From contig NZ_VCRA01000007.1 of NCBI RefSeq assembly GCF_005938385.1, positions 62,001 through 126,000 of the forward strand: a stretch of DNA of 64,000 nucleotides. The letters are read 5' to 3'. The notes under the pieces are model-generated. The model made no database searches, was not told the DNA's origin, and saw only the letters and a program-made list of their open reading frames with translations. This DNA is from Paenibacillus mesophilus. GTDB lineage: Bacteria; Bacillota; Bacilli; Paenibacillales; NBRC-103111. Each line of letters starts with the position of its first letter. Positions within the stretch are counted from its first letter, which is position 1. Below are positions 8,111 through 17,335 of this stretch, piece after piece. A program made the position numbers and the translations under genes.

Positions 8111-8837
8111 CGCCGGTCAGCTCCAAGAACAATTTCTCGAGAGACTGGTCGGACTGGAACCGCTCCTGCATATCTTTGAACGTCCCGCAGAAAAGGATTT
8201 CCCCTTTGTTGATGATCGCCACCCGGTCGCACAGCTTCTCGGCCACTTCGAGCACGTGCGTGGAGAAGAAGACCGTCTTGCCGCTGTCCGCATGCTCGCG
8301 CATCATTTCCTTCAGCGTGTAGGACGATTTCGGATCCAGTCCGGTCAGCGGCTCGTCCAATATCCATACCGCCGGGTCGTGAATGAGTACGCCCATAATG
8401 ACGATCTTCTGCCTCATCCCGTGCGAATAGCTCTGAATCGGATCGGACAGCGCATGGGACAAATCGAACCGGCCTGCCAGCGCTTCGATCCGCGGTTTGC
8501 GGATTTCCTTCGGCACTTCGTACATATCCGCCATGAAGTTCAAATATTCCAATCCTTTCAGACGAAGGAACAAGTCCGGGCTGTCCGGGACGTAGCCGAA
8601 CTGCTTCTTGGCCTCGATCGGGGATTCGGCGATATTTTTACCATTGATGCGGATCGTGCCTTTGTCGGGCTTCGTAATGCCGGTAATCATCTTGATCGTC
8701 GTCGTTTTGCCCGCTCCGTTCGGCCCGAGGAAGCCGAATATTTCTCCCCCTTGGACGGTCAGCGACATATTGTCGACCGCTTTCGTTTTGTTATTGTAGC
8801 TTTTGTCAACGTACATCAGTTCGATCATCGTTCGCAT
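8103..8837 (-). CDS. ABC transporter ATP-binding protein
   Basis: 244 residues with all ATPase motifs: Walker A GPNGAGKTT, Q-loop FGYVPDSPDLF, signature YSHGMRQK (a variant of LSGGQ as often seen in export ATPases), Walker B WILDEPLTGLD and the switch His in FFSTHVLEVAEKLCDR. It belongs to the drug/bacteriocin-type ABC-2 exporters. It starts at ATG 8837 with AGGGAG upstream and is translationally coupled to the permease gene, forming a two-gene exporter operon. It powers export by the partner protein in the cytoplasmic membrane. Confidence 0.9.
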   Translation of the reverse strand: MRTMIELMYVDKSYNNKTKAVDNMSLTVQGGEIFGFLGPNGAGKTTTIKMITGITKPDKGTIRINGKNIAESPIEAKKQFGYVPDSPDLFLRLKGLEYLNFMADMYEVPKEIRKPRIEALAGRFDLSHALSDPIQSYSHGMRQKIVIMGVLIHDPAVWILDEPLTGLDPKSSYTLKEMMREHADSGKTVFFSTHVLEVAEKLCDRVAIINKGEILFCGTFKDMQERFQSDQSLEKLFLELTGDE

Positions 8838-9031
8838 ACTCCCTTCCTACAGCCGTCATGTCAAGGTTGCCAACCCTTATTATAGCACAAATCCTTCCTT
8901 CTCTTGCCAATCGTTGCCTAAATGCGATCCCGCGCGGATCATGCTTTCCATAACGCCCGGGCCTTGGTATCATGAAGAGAACGACGCGCCTATGATTTTA
9001 TCCGGATCGAGGCAGGCAAAGGGGAATGAAC

Positions 9032-9991
9032 ATGACGGATTACCGTGACGATTTGTCGGAGCACCGCCGCAAGAAGCTGAAGCTGCTGAGATTCGACGAG
9101 AACGAGAATAAGCTCGTTGAAGCGGAAAAGCCGAAAGAAACATTCGCCGATGTCGGCGGACTGGAAGAGGTCAAGAAAAAAATACGGATGAACTTCATTC
9201 TCCCCCTGAAGCAGCCGGAGCTGTTCGCCGCCTACGGGAAGGAAGCCGGAGGAAGCCTGCTGCTGTACGGCCCGCCGGGTTGCGGCAAAACGTTTCTGGC
9301 CCGGACCGTCGCGGGAGAGATCGACGCCCATTTCATGCACATCGAGCTGCAGGCGATTTTGTCGATGTACGTCGGGCAAAGCGAGCACAATCTGCACGAT
9401 TTCTTCGAGAAGGCGCGGGAGAACAAGCCGTGCGTCATTTTCATCGACGAATTGGACGCTATGGGCGGCAACCGCCATCAGATGAGGCAGCATCACGACC
9501 GGATGCTCGTCAACCAGCTGCTGCTCGAGCTGGACGGTCTCCGGACGGCCAACGACAACGTGTTCGTCATCGGCGCTACCAACACACCGTGGTATCTAGA
9601 CCCGGCGCTGCGCAGACCCGGCAGATTCAACCACCTCGTATTTGTACCGCCTCCCGAGGAGCCCGAGCGCGAGACGATCCTGAACCTGAAGCTGGCGGGC
9701 AAGCCGGCCGGACCGCTGGACTTGGCTAAAGCGGCCAAGGAAACGAAGCATTTCTCCGGGGCGGACTTGGAGCAAGTCGTCAAGGATGCGATAGAGTCGG
9801 CGTTGGAGCGGTCGATGAATAGCGGACGTATCGAGCCGATTACCCGGGACGATCTAAACCGGGCAACCAAAGGGAGAAAACCGACGACGTTGGAATGGTT
9901 CGCCACCGCCAAAAACTATGCTACCTTCAGCGATGCAAATCAGGACTATAAGCACGTGCTGGACTATATGAAAGCGAATGGGATGAAGTAA
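9032..9991 (+). CDS. AAA+ ATPase, CDC48/SpoVK-like single module
   Basis: 319 residues: a basic N-terminus (HRRKKLKLLR), then one classic AAA module beginning FADVGGLEEVKKKI. It has Walker A GPPGCGKT (80-87), Walker B VIFIDE (135-140), sensor 1 ATNTPW, paired arginine fingers in ALRRPGRF (194-198) and the GADLEQVVKDA lid helix. Such ATPases thread or remodel proteins as hexamers. It lacks protease or N-terminal substrate domains, so partner proteins are expected. The TPR protein encoded 4 bp downstream is the obvious one. I prefer the ATG at 9032: GGGGA is 7 bases before it but abuts the ATG at 9026. Confidence 0.85.
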   Translation: MTDYRDDLSEHRRKKLKLLRFDENENKLVEAEKPKETFADVGGLEEVKKKIRMNFILPLKQPELFAAYGKEAGGSLLLYGPPGCGKTFLARTVAGEIDAHFMHIELQAILSMYVGQSEHNLHDFFEKARENKPCVIFIDELDAMGGNRHQMRQHHDRMLVNQLLLELDGLRTANDNVFVIGATNTPWYLDPALRRPGRFNHLVFVPPPEEPERETILNLKLAGKPAGPLDLAKAAKETKHFSGADLEQVVKDAIESALERSMNSGRIEPITRDDLNRATKGRKPTTLEWFATAKNYATFSDANQDYKHVLDYMKANGMK

Positions 9992-9995
9992 AGCG

Positions 9996-10868
9996 ATGAC
10001 CGAAGCGAACCTTTACGCGACCCGATTCCGCAAAGCGTATCAATTGATGGAGTGGAAACGGTATGACGCCGCACTGGAGGAAGCCGGAGCCCTCATCCGG
10101 GAAAATCCCGAGGACGCGGATGCGTACGCGCTTGCCGGTGATATCCATCTGAAGACGGGACGGCACGATAAAGCGCTGCATTGGAGCGGAGAAGCGCTCA
10201 GGCGCGATCCCGAGAACCAGGTCGCCTGGTTCGTCCGCGTATCCGTTTACTACGAGACGGACAATGACAAGGAGCTGGACGAAGCGCTGCGGGAAGCGAT
10301 GCGGATCGATCCGTACGAATCGCACTATTTATTTCTTCAAGCCAATTTGAGCAACAAAAAAGGCCGGTTCGCGGAAGCGAAGGCCCATATCGGGAGTGCG
10401 CTGGAACTGCAGCCGGAGAACGCGCTTTACTTGGCGATGCTCGGGTACATCGAAGCGCTTTTGAAAAATTACGGCGCCTCCAAGGCGCTCGGGCACGAGG
10501 CGCTCCGCCTTGAAGCGGAATCCCCCCACGTCTACTTGTACCTCGCCTGGGCGGCTGGCCGCAGAGATGACTACGCCGCCCAAACCGAGTATTTGAAAAG
10601 CGCGATCCGGCTCGCTCCCGACAATAGTCAGATCCGTGGCGAGTATTTGGAGGCGCTGCAGAAAAGCTATGCGTTCTACCGCTTCTTCCTGTATCCCGCC
10701 AAGCTGATGAAAAGGTGGAAGCCTTGGCAGCTGCTGCTCGTATGGGTAATCGCGTGGATCGTTTTCAAGCCGCTCGTCCTCGTCTTCATTGTGCTTTATA
10801 TCGTATCCCACTGGATGACGAAGCTGCTTGTGCACGTCAAAGTATTCGGCTGGACGTTCAGGAAGTAG
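9996..10868 (+). CDS. TPR-repeat protein with C-terminal membrane anchor
   Basis: 290 residues. Residues about 10-230 contain five to six tetratricopeptide units (for example AYALAGDIHLKTGRHDKALHW, and YLAMLGYIEALLKNYGASKAL). A hydrophobic stretch near 243-275 (WQLLLVWVIAWIVFKPLVLVFIVLYIVSHW) should place the protein in the membrane with the TPR domain in the cytoplasm. It is in an operon with the AAA+ ATPase (4-bp gap). I infer an adaptor or membrane receptor for that ATPase. Its 3' end overlaps the convergent ABC exporter gene by 11 bp. Confidence 0.8.
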   Translation: MTEANLYATRFRKAYQLMEWKRYDAALEEAGALIRENPEDADAYALAGDIHLKTGRHDKALHWSGEALRRDPENQVAWFVRVSVYYETDNDKELDEALREAMRIDPYESHYLFLQANLSNKKGRFAEAKAHIGSALELQPENALYLAMLGYIEALLKNYGASKALGHEALRLEAESPHVYLYLAWAAGRRDDYAAQTEYLKSAIRLAPDNSQIRGEYLEALQKSYAFYRFFLYPAKLMKRWKPWQLLLVWVIAWIVFKPLVLVFIVLYIVSHWMTKLLVHVKVFGWTFRK

Positions 10869-12747
10869 CGCCCTCGATATTTTTGAACTGGTTGTCGAAC
10901 ATCCGGTAATACGTCCCTCTCTTCGCGATCAGCGCTTCGTGGCTTCCTTTCTCCACGATCGCGCCGCGGTCGACGACCATGATCGTATCCGCGTCGCGGA
11001 TCGTGTTCAGCCTGTGCGCGATAATGAAGCTGGTGCGGCCTTTCATGAGCTGGAGCAGCGCATCCTGGATATGCAGCTCGGTCCGGGTATCGATGCTGCT
11101 CGTCGCTTCGTCCAGAATCAGAATCGCCGGATTGGCGAGAATGACCCGCGCGATGGCGAGCAATTGCCGCTGCCCTTGGCTCAGGTTGCCCCCGTTCTCC
11201 GTCAGCTCCGTATCGTAACGGCCCGGAAGACGCTGGATGAATGCGTCGGCGTTGGCCATGGCCGCGGCTTTCCGCATTTCCTCGTCGGTCGCGTCGGGCT
11301 TGCCGTACTTGATATTATCCCGGATCGTGCCCGAGAACAAATACGTATCCTGCAATACGATCCCGAAGCATCTTCTCAAGCTGTCCCTCGTATAATCGCG
11401 TATATCTCTTCCGTCCAAATAGATGGCCCCGTCCGTTACGTCATAGAATCGGGTAACCAGATTGACTACGGTCGTCTTGCCCGCTCCCGTCGGACCGACA
11501 AGAGCGGTAGAGCTTCCTTGAGGCGATTCGAAGCCGACTTTCTTCAGAATGGGGACGTCGGGCCTGTAGCCGAAGCTGACTCGGTCGAACACGACATGTC
11601 CCCGCGGATTGTCCAGAACGACGGCGTTCGGGGAGTCTTCCGGCTCCTCTTCCTCCTCGAGAACTTCGAACGCGCGCTCCGCTCCGGCCACCCCGGACTG
11701 CAGCACGTTGTATATGTTCGCCAGCTCGTTCAGCGGCCGGACGAACTGCCTCGAATAGCTGATGAAGCTCGCGATGACGCCGACCGTAATGCTTCCTTTG
11801 ACGGCCAATATCCCGCCGACGATCGCTACGGCGGCGAATCCGATATTACTGATGACGCTCAGCAGCGGCATCATGAAGCCGGACCATATTTGCGCCTTAA
11901 GTCCGATCTCGTACAGTCTCGCGTTCACGGTGTCGAACTCTTCGATCGATTTCTCCTCGCGGTTGAACGCTTTGACGACTTGAATGCCGGATATCGTTTC
12001 TTCGATATGGCCGTTCAGCTGGCCCAGCTGCGCCTGCTGCTCCTTGAACATGACGCTCGTCTTCTTCGTAATCGTACGGGCAAGAAGATAGACGAGTGGC
12101 ACGGTAATCAAGCTCGCCAGCGTCAGCACCGGGCTTAATACGAGCATCATCGTCAGTGAGCCGACGATTGCGATCATGCCGGACATCAATTGTACCGTCG
12201 ATTGGGATATCGTCGTGCTGACGTTGTCGATGTCGTTCGACATCCGGCTCATCACCTCGCCGTGCGGGCGGGCGTCGAAGAACGAGAGCGGGAGCTTCTG
12301 CAGCTTATCGAACATCGTGCGGCGCAAGTTCATGACGACCCTTTGCGATACGCCCGCCATCAGCCATCCTTGCATGAAAGTAAGCACGCCGTCCGAAATG
12401 TACGCCGCCGTCAGCGCGAACAGCGTCACTTCGAGCAGACGGAAATCGACCTTGCCGCCCGAACCGGTCATCGCGTCTATCGCGACGCCGATCAAATAAG
12501 GCCCGGTCAGCATAATCGCCGCATCAATCAGCAGGAAGGCGAAGATGAGCGCCAGCAGCTTCCTTTCTTTGCCCAAATAGCGCCAAAGCTTAGCCATCGT
12601 TTTGCGGAAGTTTTTCGGCTTGGCGACGGGGCCTCTGCCGCGCGCCCCGAACCCTCCCGCACCCGGATGCCTGCCGGGACCGACCATTGGCGGCATTTCG
12701 CCCGCTCCGGCCTGAGGCCCGCTTCGCTGCTCATTCGGCTTTGACAT
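10858..12747 (-). CDS. Heterodimeric ABC exporter subunit, catalytic half (YfiC/LmrD type)
   Basis: 629 residues: a Gly/Pro-rich N-terminal tail (PGRHPGAGGFGARGRGP), a six-helix ABC exporter membrane domain, and a C-terminal ATPase with GPTGAGKTT, signature LSQGQ and ILILDEATSSID. It thus has a full catalytic Glu but a variant signature. With the upstream gene it should form a heterodimer exporting drugs, lipids or peptides. The ATG at 12747 was chosen because GGGAGAT precedes it by 9 bases and it overlaps the upstream gene's stop by 17 bp, while the longer frame (to 12822) runs far into that gene. Confidence 0.88.
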   Translation of the reverse strand: MSKPNEQRSGPQAGAGEMPPMVGPGRHPGAGGFGARGRGPVAKPKNFRKTMAKLWRYLGKERKLLALIFAFLLIDAAIMLTGPYLIGVAIDAMTGSGGKVDFRLLEVTLFALTAAYISDGVLTFMQGWLMAGVSQRVVMNLRRTMFDKLQKLPLSFFDARPHGEVMSRMSNDIDNVSTTISQSTVQLMSGMIAIVGSLTMMLVLSPVLTLASLITVPLVYLLARTITKKTSVMFKEQQAQLGQLNGHIEETISGIQVVKAFNREEKSIEEFDTVNARLYEIGLKAQIWSGFMMPLLSVISNIGFAAVAIVGGILAVKGSITVGVIASFISYSRQFVRPLNELANIYNVLQSGVAGAERAFEVLEEEEEPEDSPNAVVLDNPRGHVVFDRVSFGYRPDVPILKKVGFESPQGSSTALVGPTGAGKTTVVNLVTRFYDVTDGAIYLDGRDIRDYTRDSLRRCFGIVLQDTYLFSGTIRDNIKYGKPDATDEEMRKAAAMANADAFIQRLPGRYDTELTENGGNLSQGQRQLLAIARVILANPAILILDEATSSIDTRTELHIQDALLQLMKGRTSFIIAHRLNTIRDADTIMVVDRGAIVEKGSHEALIAKRGTYYRMFDNQFKNIEGATS

Positions 12748-14479
12748 CGGCCTGCATCTCCCTTCCGATTTGAGACTGATAAATTTCCCGGTAAACGCCG
12801 CAGCTCTGCATGAGCGTCCCATGGGTGCCGATTCCGACGATCTCGCCCTGATCGAGCACGACGATTTTGTCGGCGTCCATGACGGACGTGATCCGCTGGG
12901 CGATCAGGAGGCACGTAAGTCCTTTGGCGTATGTTTTCAAAGACTGTTTGATCTTTGCTTCCGTTGCGACGTCGACCGCACTTGTGCAATCGTCCAATAT
13001 TAAAATGTCCGGCTTGCGGATAAGCGCCCTCGCGATGGACAGCCGCTGCTTCTGACCGCCCGACAAGTTCACCCCGCGCTGGCCGAGCCGCGTCTCATAC
13101 TTTTCCGGATATGCGGAAATGAATTCGTGCGCTTCCGCCAGCTTGGCCGCTTCCTCCACCTCTTGCTCCGTCGCGTCGTCTTTGCCCCACCGGATGTTAT
13201 CGGCGATAGCTCCCGTGAACAGCACCGTCTTCTGCGGAACGATGGCGATCGTCTCCCTCAGCCGCTGCGGGTCAACGTCTCTCACATCTTCCCCGTTCAC
13301 CTTGACGACGCCCGAATCGGCATCGTAGAACCGGGGGATGAGACTGACCAGACTGCTCTTGCCCGAGCCGGTAGAACCGATAATGCCTACGGTTTCTCCC
13401 GGAAGACAGCTGAACGTAATCTGCTTGATCGCGGGCTCGCCCTCCGGACCTTCGTACGAGAAGGAAACGTTCTCGAAATCGATGCGTCCCTTCAACCCGG
13501 AAGCCGGTGCGGACACCCCGTCTCGCCAAGACATCGTATTCTGCTCCGCGAACACCTCGCCGATCCGAACCGAAGACGCCTTCGCTCTGACGAACATATT
13601 GAAGACCATCGAGATCGTCATGAGCGACATCAAGATTTGCGTCATATAGTTGATGAAGGCGATAATGCTTCCGATCTGCATCTGGCCGTTATCGACCCGG
13701 ATACCGCCCATCCAGATGACCGCTATGATGCCGAAGTTAACCGTAAGCATAATAGCCGGATTGAAGACGGACATGGCCCGCATGACCGTAACGGACCGAT
13801 CGCGATATTCCGCGTTCGCCTTGTTGAACTTGTCGGTCTCGTAATCGAACCGGTTGAACGCCTTGACGACCCGCACGCCCGACAAATATTCGCGGATGAC
13901 GCCGTTTACCCGGTCAAGCGCTTTCTGAACGAACATAAAGCGGGGAAACCCGATCTTCATGTTCAGCACGACGAGCAAGGCGACGACGGGCACGACGATG
14001 GCGAGTACGACGGACAGATGCAGGTCGAGCCGTGCGGCCATGATCAAGCTCCCGATGCACAGCAGCGGCGCTTTCACGAAAATGCGCATCAAGCCGTTGA
14101 CGAAGTTCTGTACCTGAGTCACGTCGTTCGTCAGCCGGGTCACCAAGGAAGCCCTTTCATATTTGTCGATGCTCGCGAAGGACATCGTCTGGATTTTGCG
14201 GAACAGATCGCTTCTCAGCTCCGTTCCGAACTTTTGCGACACGCGGCTCGAGATAATGTTCCGCGAAGTGGCTCCCAGAGCGCCTACCGCCGTAATTAGC
14301 AGCATCAGTCCTCCCATGCTCAGCACGTAATCCAAGCGGCTCCCGGCAATCCCGACGTCGATGATCTTGGCCATAATCGTCGGCTGCAGCAGATCGCATG
14401 CCGCTTCCACCGTCAAGAACGCCACCGCCACGCAAAACAGCTTCCAATGTTTCCGGACATAAGGAAGTAAAAAATGCAT
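12731..14479 (-). CDS. Heterodimeric ABC exporter subunit, degenerate-site half (YfiB/LmrC type)
   Basis: 582 residues with membrane helices in the first 310 and an ATPase with GSTGSGKSS, canonical signature LSGGQ and Walker B ending ILILDDCTSAVD. The Asp in place of the catalytic Glu is what is known for the degenerate ATP site of heterodimeric exporters such as LmrCD and BmrCD. The partner has the complementary features (variant signature, intact Glu), so the pair is self-consistent. The start is ATG with GAGGAGAG upstream. The two genes form an operon. The 5' region (14480-15010) holds palindromic repeats but no regulator. Confidence 0.9.
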   Translation of the reverse strand: MHFLLPYVRKHWKLFCVAVAFLTVEAACDLLQPTIMAKIIDVGIAGSRLDYVLSMGGLMLLITAVGALGATSRNIISSRVSQKFGTELRSDLFRKIQTMSFASIDKYERASLVTRLTNDVTQVQNFVNGLMRIFVKAPLLCIGSLIMAARLDLHLSVVLAIVVPVVALLVVLNMKIGFPRFMFVQKALDRVNGVIREYLSGVRVVKAFNRFDYETDKFNKANAEYRDRSVTVMRAMSVFNPAIMLTVNFGIIAVIWMGGIRVDNGQMQIGSIIAFINYMTQILMSLMTISMVFNMFVRAKASSVRIGEVFAEQNTMSWRDGVSAPASGLKGRIDFENVSFSYEGPEGEPAIKQITFSCLPGETVGIIGSTGSGKSSLVSLIPRFYDADSGVVKVNGEDVRDVDPQRLRETIAIVPQKTVLFTGAIADNIRWGKDDATEQEVEEAAKLAEAHEFISAYPEKYETRLGQRGVNLSGGQKQRLSIARALIRKPDILILDDCTSAVDVATEAKIKQSLKTYAKGLTCLLIAQRITSVMDADKIVVLDQGEIVGIGTHGTLMQSCGVYREIYQSQIGREMQADVKAE

Positions 14480-14590
14480 TCCGCTCTCTCCTCTTCGCTA
14501 TGGCGATAAAGATATTATACTACTCATTATCTTAATTTTTAATGGTTTGTGAAGAAAAAAATTGCCTCCCCGTGTCAACGTTAAAACAAC

Positions 14591-14776
14591 TAACGGAACT
14601 AGATTCCGTTATCCACCGTTAAGACCAGGATGTTGTCAAAGTAACGGAACTTGCTTCCGTTATTCAACCTTTTTGCCGTCAACGAAGCAAAAAATGGACG
14701 TTTTAGCGCACTAGAGTTCCGTTAAAACCGAGAAATGCGGCAAAAAATTCGACATAGAGGAATACAGTTCCGCTAT
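14591..14776. repeat. Cluster of three small palindromes around TAACGGAA
   Basis: TAACGGAA-N5-TTCCGTTA occurs at 14591-14611 and 14642-14662. A variant ATAGAGGAA-N5-TTCCGCTAT lies at 14754-14776, and a half-site AGTTCCGTTAA near 14714. The spacer changes while the arms stay, as expected for hairpins or protein sites. No gene is seen in 14480-15010. Confidence 0.7.
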
Positions 14777-14886
14777 GCACCAAAAGCCGCATCCGGGCTA
14801 ACCCGTCCGCAGCCCTCTACCGGCCGAATAGGCGACTTCCGTAATCGATACTCCTTGCCGGACTCCAGGAAAAACGTTTTTGCCGG

Positions 14887-14916
14887 TTGACAAAAAGCTC
14901 CACCGCAAGCTAACAT
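14887..14916 (+). promoter_or_regulatory. Candidate sigma-A promoter for the sialidase-fold gene
   Basis: TTGACA (14887-14892) and TAACAT (14911-14916) with an 18-bp spacer, about 95 bases before the start at 15011. Confidence 0.45.
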
Positions 14917-15010
14917 AAACTCAATGAATAAGTTAATTATGAGTTCGTGAGCGATTTGCGAGGATCACGGGCGTGGTCACAAGCATTTTATAAAGATTGG
15001 GGATATTCCA

Positions 15011-16309
15011 TTGCCTCCAAAACATACGATCCAAGAGCTGGCACCGGATTATGTCAAAGTATACGAATCGCCGGACCCCGAACATATTTATGCTTATAGT
15101 CCGGGCATAGCCGTACTGCCGGGCGGCCGGTTCATCGCAACGCTCGATTTAAGCGGACCGGGGATCGGGAATATTCCGGGACCTAAGCGAATCATCGAAT
15201 GGGGCCGCCTTTGGTTCGGCAAAGTGTTCGCTTCCGATGACGGAGGGCTGACTTGGAGCCATAAGACCGATTTTCCGTTCATGCATGCGAGACCTTTCGT
15301 TGCCGGCAATGACTTATATGTAATCGGACACTGCAACGATTTGATGATTATGCGATCCGGCGACGGAGGGGAAAGCTGGGGGGAACCGGTACGGTTGACC
15401 GAGGGACAGGTTTGGCATCAGGCCCCTTGCAATGTGCATTATGCCAAAGGAAACGTTTATTTGGTGATGGAACGGATTACGTATCCCGGGGTGAAGGAGC
15501 TGCGCACGCATAGAATGGCGCCGGTCCTGTTGAGAGGAAGCTTGTCGGCCGATTTGACCCGTAGGGAATCGTGGACGTTCGCATCCGAGCTGACGATGCA
15601 GGAAGCGTTGTCCGGCAAGGAATGCGATTTGTTCGGAGTTCCGTTCTTCCCGGAGAAACGGCTGGATTCGCCCGCATCGGCTGTTCAACGGGACCCGGCG
15701 ATTCCCGGGCCGAAAGAAATGTATCCCCGGGGCTGGCTCGAGTCGAATGTCGTCCAGTTCGTCGACGACCGCCATTACTTGTACGATCCGAGCGGCCGCA
15801 CCTTCCATCTATGGATGCGTTCGGCTACCGGTGGCAACGGATTTGCCGCGATCGCGAAAGCGGTCGAGCAGGATGACGGCACCATCGTGACGATGCTCGA
15901 GCAAGCTCCGTCGGGGAAAACGTTTCTATACGTACCTTGTCCGGGCGGACAGATGAAGTTTCATCTATTGTATGACCGCGTAACGGCATTGTACTGGCTG
16001 CTCAGCACCCAAGCGACGGACAGCATGACGCGTGCCGAGAAACTTCCGCCGGAGCGGAGCGGCAACCCCAACAATGAACGCCGTCGCCTGCAGCTGCATT
16101 TCTCGACCAATTGCGTGGACTGGTGCTTCGCCGGACTTGTCGCCAAGACGAATATGCCGAATGCGGCCCGACACTATGCCAGTATGGCTATTTATGGCGA
16201 GGATCTGCTTATACTGAGCCGATCCGGCGACGAACGAGCGGCCAATCCGCACGACGGGAATCTTATCACCTTTCACCGGATCGAACAGTTTCGCGAGCTC
16301 GTTTATTGA
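15011..16309 (+). CDS. Sialidase-fold (six-bladed propeller) protein, exo-alpha-sialidase-like
   Basis: 432 residues with two Asp-box motifs, SDDGGLTW (75-82) and SGDGGESW (116-123), which mark the turns of sialidase-like propellers. No signal peptide or membrane segment is visible, so the protein is probably cytoplasmic. The sialidase Arg triad cannot be assigned with confidence, so the activity could differ (glycosidase or lyase on an imported oligosaccharide). The TTG start has GGGGAT 6-7 bases upstream. It ends 5 bp from the convergent dehydrogenase gene. It is not closely similar by eye to the second propeller at 58965. Confidence 0.72.
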   Translation: MPPKHTIQELAPDYVKVYESPDPEHIYAYSPGIAVLPGGRFIATLDLSGPGIGNIPGPKRIIEWGRLWFGKVFASDDGGLTWSHKTDFPFMHARPFVAGNDLYVIGHCNDLMIMRSGDGGESWGEPVRLTEGQVWHQAPCNVHYAKGNVYLVMERITYPGVKELRTHRMAPVLLRGSLSADLTRRESWTFASELTMQEALSGKECDLFGVPFFPEKRLDSPASAVQRDPAIPGPKEMYPRGWLESNVVQFVDDRHYLYDPSGRTFHLWMRSATGGNGFAAIAKAVEQDDGTIVTMLEQAPSGKTFLYVPCPGGQMKFHLLYDRVTALYWLLSTQATDSMTRAEKLPPERSGNPNNERRRLQLHFSTNCVDWCFAGLVAKTNMPNAARHYASMAIYGEDLLILSRSGDERAANPHDGNLITFHRIEQFRELVY

Positions 16310-16314
16310 CCTGC

Positions 16315-17301
16315 TTACCGCCAGCTTAAGACGACGCCGAGGCAGCCGGCCTTGTTATGCTGAATGGTTTGCCACGCTTCGGCGGCGTCCTCGACCCGAA
16401 AATGATGGCTAATCAAAGGCGACGTTTGCAGCCAGCCTTCCGAAATGGCCTTAATCGTCTCCTCCATCCGCTTGCCCGTCCAGCCGGAAGGCGTATGCAG
16501 CGTTATTTCCTGCCCTCGCAGCGTCTGAATATCGATCAAGCCCGTCTCCCCGAGAAATCCGGCCGAAACAAAATGGCTGTCCCGCTTCATGTACGGCTGT
16601 ATTGTGCGGAAAGCGTCCATATCGCCCACCGAATCGATCACGACGGCAATGGAACCGTAGTTGCCCAGAAACTCCGCGAGTTCCGTCCGACGCGTATTCG
16701 CGCCGCGGATTTGCTCCGGCAAATGGCCGAGCCTTCCGTCATGTCGGCCCAGTACGGCAACTTGCGCCCCCCTGTGGAGCAGCGTCTGGGCCGCCCATTG
16801 TCCGACCAGCCCGTCGCCGATCACAACGGCCCTGTCTCCCGCTTCAACGGCCGGCCGTATGCCGCAGTTGTACCCCACCTGAGCGAGCACCAGTCCGCAG
16901 TAATCGAGCGGCTGCGCATCCGCCGGCAGCTTCCATATTTGATGCGCAGGCGTAATCGCCGGGCTGACATGGCCGCCCATCGGCTCGAACATCCCGGACA
17001 CTTTGCCGAGAGCGGCAAATACGCGCTCCCCTGCCTCGATGCCGCGAACAGCCGCGCCGACGGCCCTCACGATGCCCACCTTCTGATAGCCGGGCACGAT
17101 CGGGAACGGCCACGGATCCCCTTCCTTGTAAGGCACCTCGCCTTTGATTCTTTCCGCGCGCAAATACGACGATTCCGTGCCGGTGCTGATCCAGGAGTAT
17201 TCCACATCGACAACGACATCGTTGTCCCCCGGCTCCGGAACTTCAACCTCTTTGTATTCGACTTGCCCCTTATCCGTGAAAACTACAGCATGAGCTTTCA
17301 T
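16315..17301 (-). CDS. Medium-chain dehydrogenase/reductase, STGTE subgroup
   Basis: 328 residues of the zinc-type alcohol dehydrogenase superfamily: an N-terminal GroES-like domain, then a Rossmann domain with VIGDGLVGQWAAQTL. The position usually holding the catalytic zinc Cys reads SWISTGTESS, and the usual GHE His site reads PGYQKVG. The canonical zinc ligands are thus absent, as in the STGTE subgroup related to BchC. It probably acts as an NAD(P)-linked dehydrogenase on a sugar or similar polyol. GGAGGG precedes the ATG. It is the second gene of a two-gene operon with 18289. Confidence 0.8.
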   Translation of the reverse strand: MKAHAVVFTDKGQVEYKEVEVPEPGDNDVVVDVEYSWISTGTESSYLRAERIKGEVPYKEGDPWPFPIVPGYQKVGIVRAVGAAVRGIEAGERVFAALGKVSGMFEPMGGHVSPAITPAHQIWKLPADAQPLDYCGLVLAQVGYNCGIRPAVEAGDRAVVIGDGLVGQWAAQTLLHRGAQVAVLGRHDGRLGHLPEQIRGANTRRTELAEFLGNYGSIAVVIDSVGDMDAFRTIQPYMKRDSHFVSAGFLGETGLIDIQTLRGQEITLHTPSGWTGKRMEETIKAISEGWLQTSPLISHHFRVEDAAEAWQTIQHNKAGCLGVVLSWR

Positions 17302-17335
17302 TGTGCCCTCCGTATCACTCGGGATGACGAGCCGT

